From NCBI GenBank assembly GCA_964405235.1, contig CAYONG010000264.1, positions 1-14,004 on the forward strand: a DNA stretch of 14,004 nucleotides, in the 5' to 3' direction. Below the pieces are notes generated by a model. That model had not been told where the DNA came from. It was given only the letters and a program-made list of their open reading frames with translations, and searched no databases. Each line of letters begins with the position of its first letter. The first letter of the stretch is position 1. The translations under genes were made by a program, and so were the position numbers. Shown piece after piece: positions 13,892 through 14,004 of the stretch. This stretch comes from WS-11 sp964405235. Its GTDB lineage: Bacteria > Eisenbacteria > RBG-16-71-46.

Positions 13892-13966
13892 TGGCTGGGG
13901 CGGGAGGATTCGAACCTCCGGATGCGAGATCCAAAGTCTCGTGCCTTACCGCTTGGCCACGCCCCA
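13892..13966 (-). tRNA. tRNA-Gln (anticodon UUG), CCA encoded
   Basis: A complete 75-nt cloverleaf is visible on the minus strand: acceptor stem TGGGGCG/CGCCCCA with discriminator G and encoded CCA, D arm GCC-AAGCGGTAA-GGC, anticodon arm CGAGA-CTTTGGA-TCTCG with anticodon TTG at 13934-13932, variable CATCC, and T arm GGAGG-TTCGAAT-CCTCC. UUG reads CAA, and by wobble possibly CAG. It lies 90 nt upstream of prs on the same strand with no obvious terminator between them, so cotranscription is possible. Confidence 0.96.
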
Positions 13967-14004
13967 CCAACAGAACGGGATTTCCGTCACGGTCCGATCC
14001 CGCC

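Noticed and set aside
13967..14004. Possible promoter or second tRNA end upstream of tRNA-Gln
   Set aside because: Only 38 bases are visible. GGGAT...ATCCC symmetry is present, but no convincing -35/-10 pair or tRNA arm can be assembled.

Overview
The window is about 14 kb of very GC-rich, densely packed bacterial chromosome. Lipoprotein signals, a TonB C-terminal domain, an N-acetylmuramoyl-L-alanine amidase and a periplasmic parvulin point to a Gram-negative (diderm) organism. Strong C/G third-position bias and frequent GTG starts (7 of 14 complete or partial protein genes) would suit Gemmatimonadota, Candidatus Eisenbacteria or similar deep lineages. I cannot place the phylum from this sequence alone. 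No mobile element, CRISPR array, phage gene or defence gene was seen.

Layout. (1) Positions 1-3724, minus strand: a high-affinity branched-chain amino-acid (Liv-type) ABC transporter read livK-livH-livM-livG, with livG cut by the left edge. (2) Positions 3944-7099, plus strand: a two-gene envelope unit. It encodes an 810-aa lipoprotein with one intact and one apparently dead amidase domain plus a C-terminal beta-sandwich-like tail, followed by a one-pass membrane protein with a TonB C-terminal domain. It is divergent from livK across a 219-bp region that holds putative promoters for both directions and a perfect 15-bp palindrome. (3) Positions 7120-13966, minus strand: a long housekeeping cluster read tRNA-Gln(UUG), prs, rplY/ctc, pth, rpsF, ssb, rpsR, a DUF2232-type membrane protein, rplI, a parvulin isomerase with a helical-repeat tail, and a bifunctional-nuclease (DUF151) protein. 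It converges on the TonB_C gene across 20 bp that hold a GC hairpin.

How the genes work together. The liv genes form one uptake system: lipoprotein binding protein, two permeases, ATPase. The amidase unit probably acts on peptidoglycan at the outer membrane or in the periplasm. The prs-to-rplI block joins PRPP supply, the translation machinery (L25, S6, S18, L9, peptidyl-tRNA hydrolase) and single-strand DNA binding, a conserved bacterial arrangement. Four junctions in the window use the 4-nt overlap GTGA, so translational coupling is a recurring theme.

The most unusual item is the tandem active/pseudo-amidase lipoprotein paired with an orphan TonB_C protein. The rest is ordinary core genome with some local oddities: a PRPP-loop variant in Prs, an atypical SSB tip, an awkward pth start and a possible leaderless promoter.
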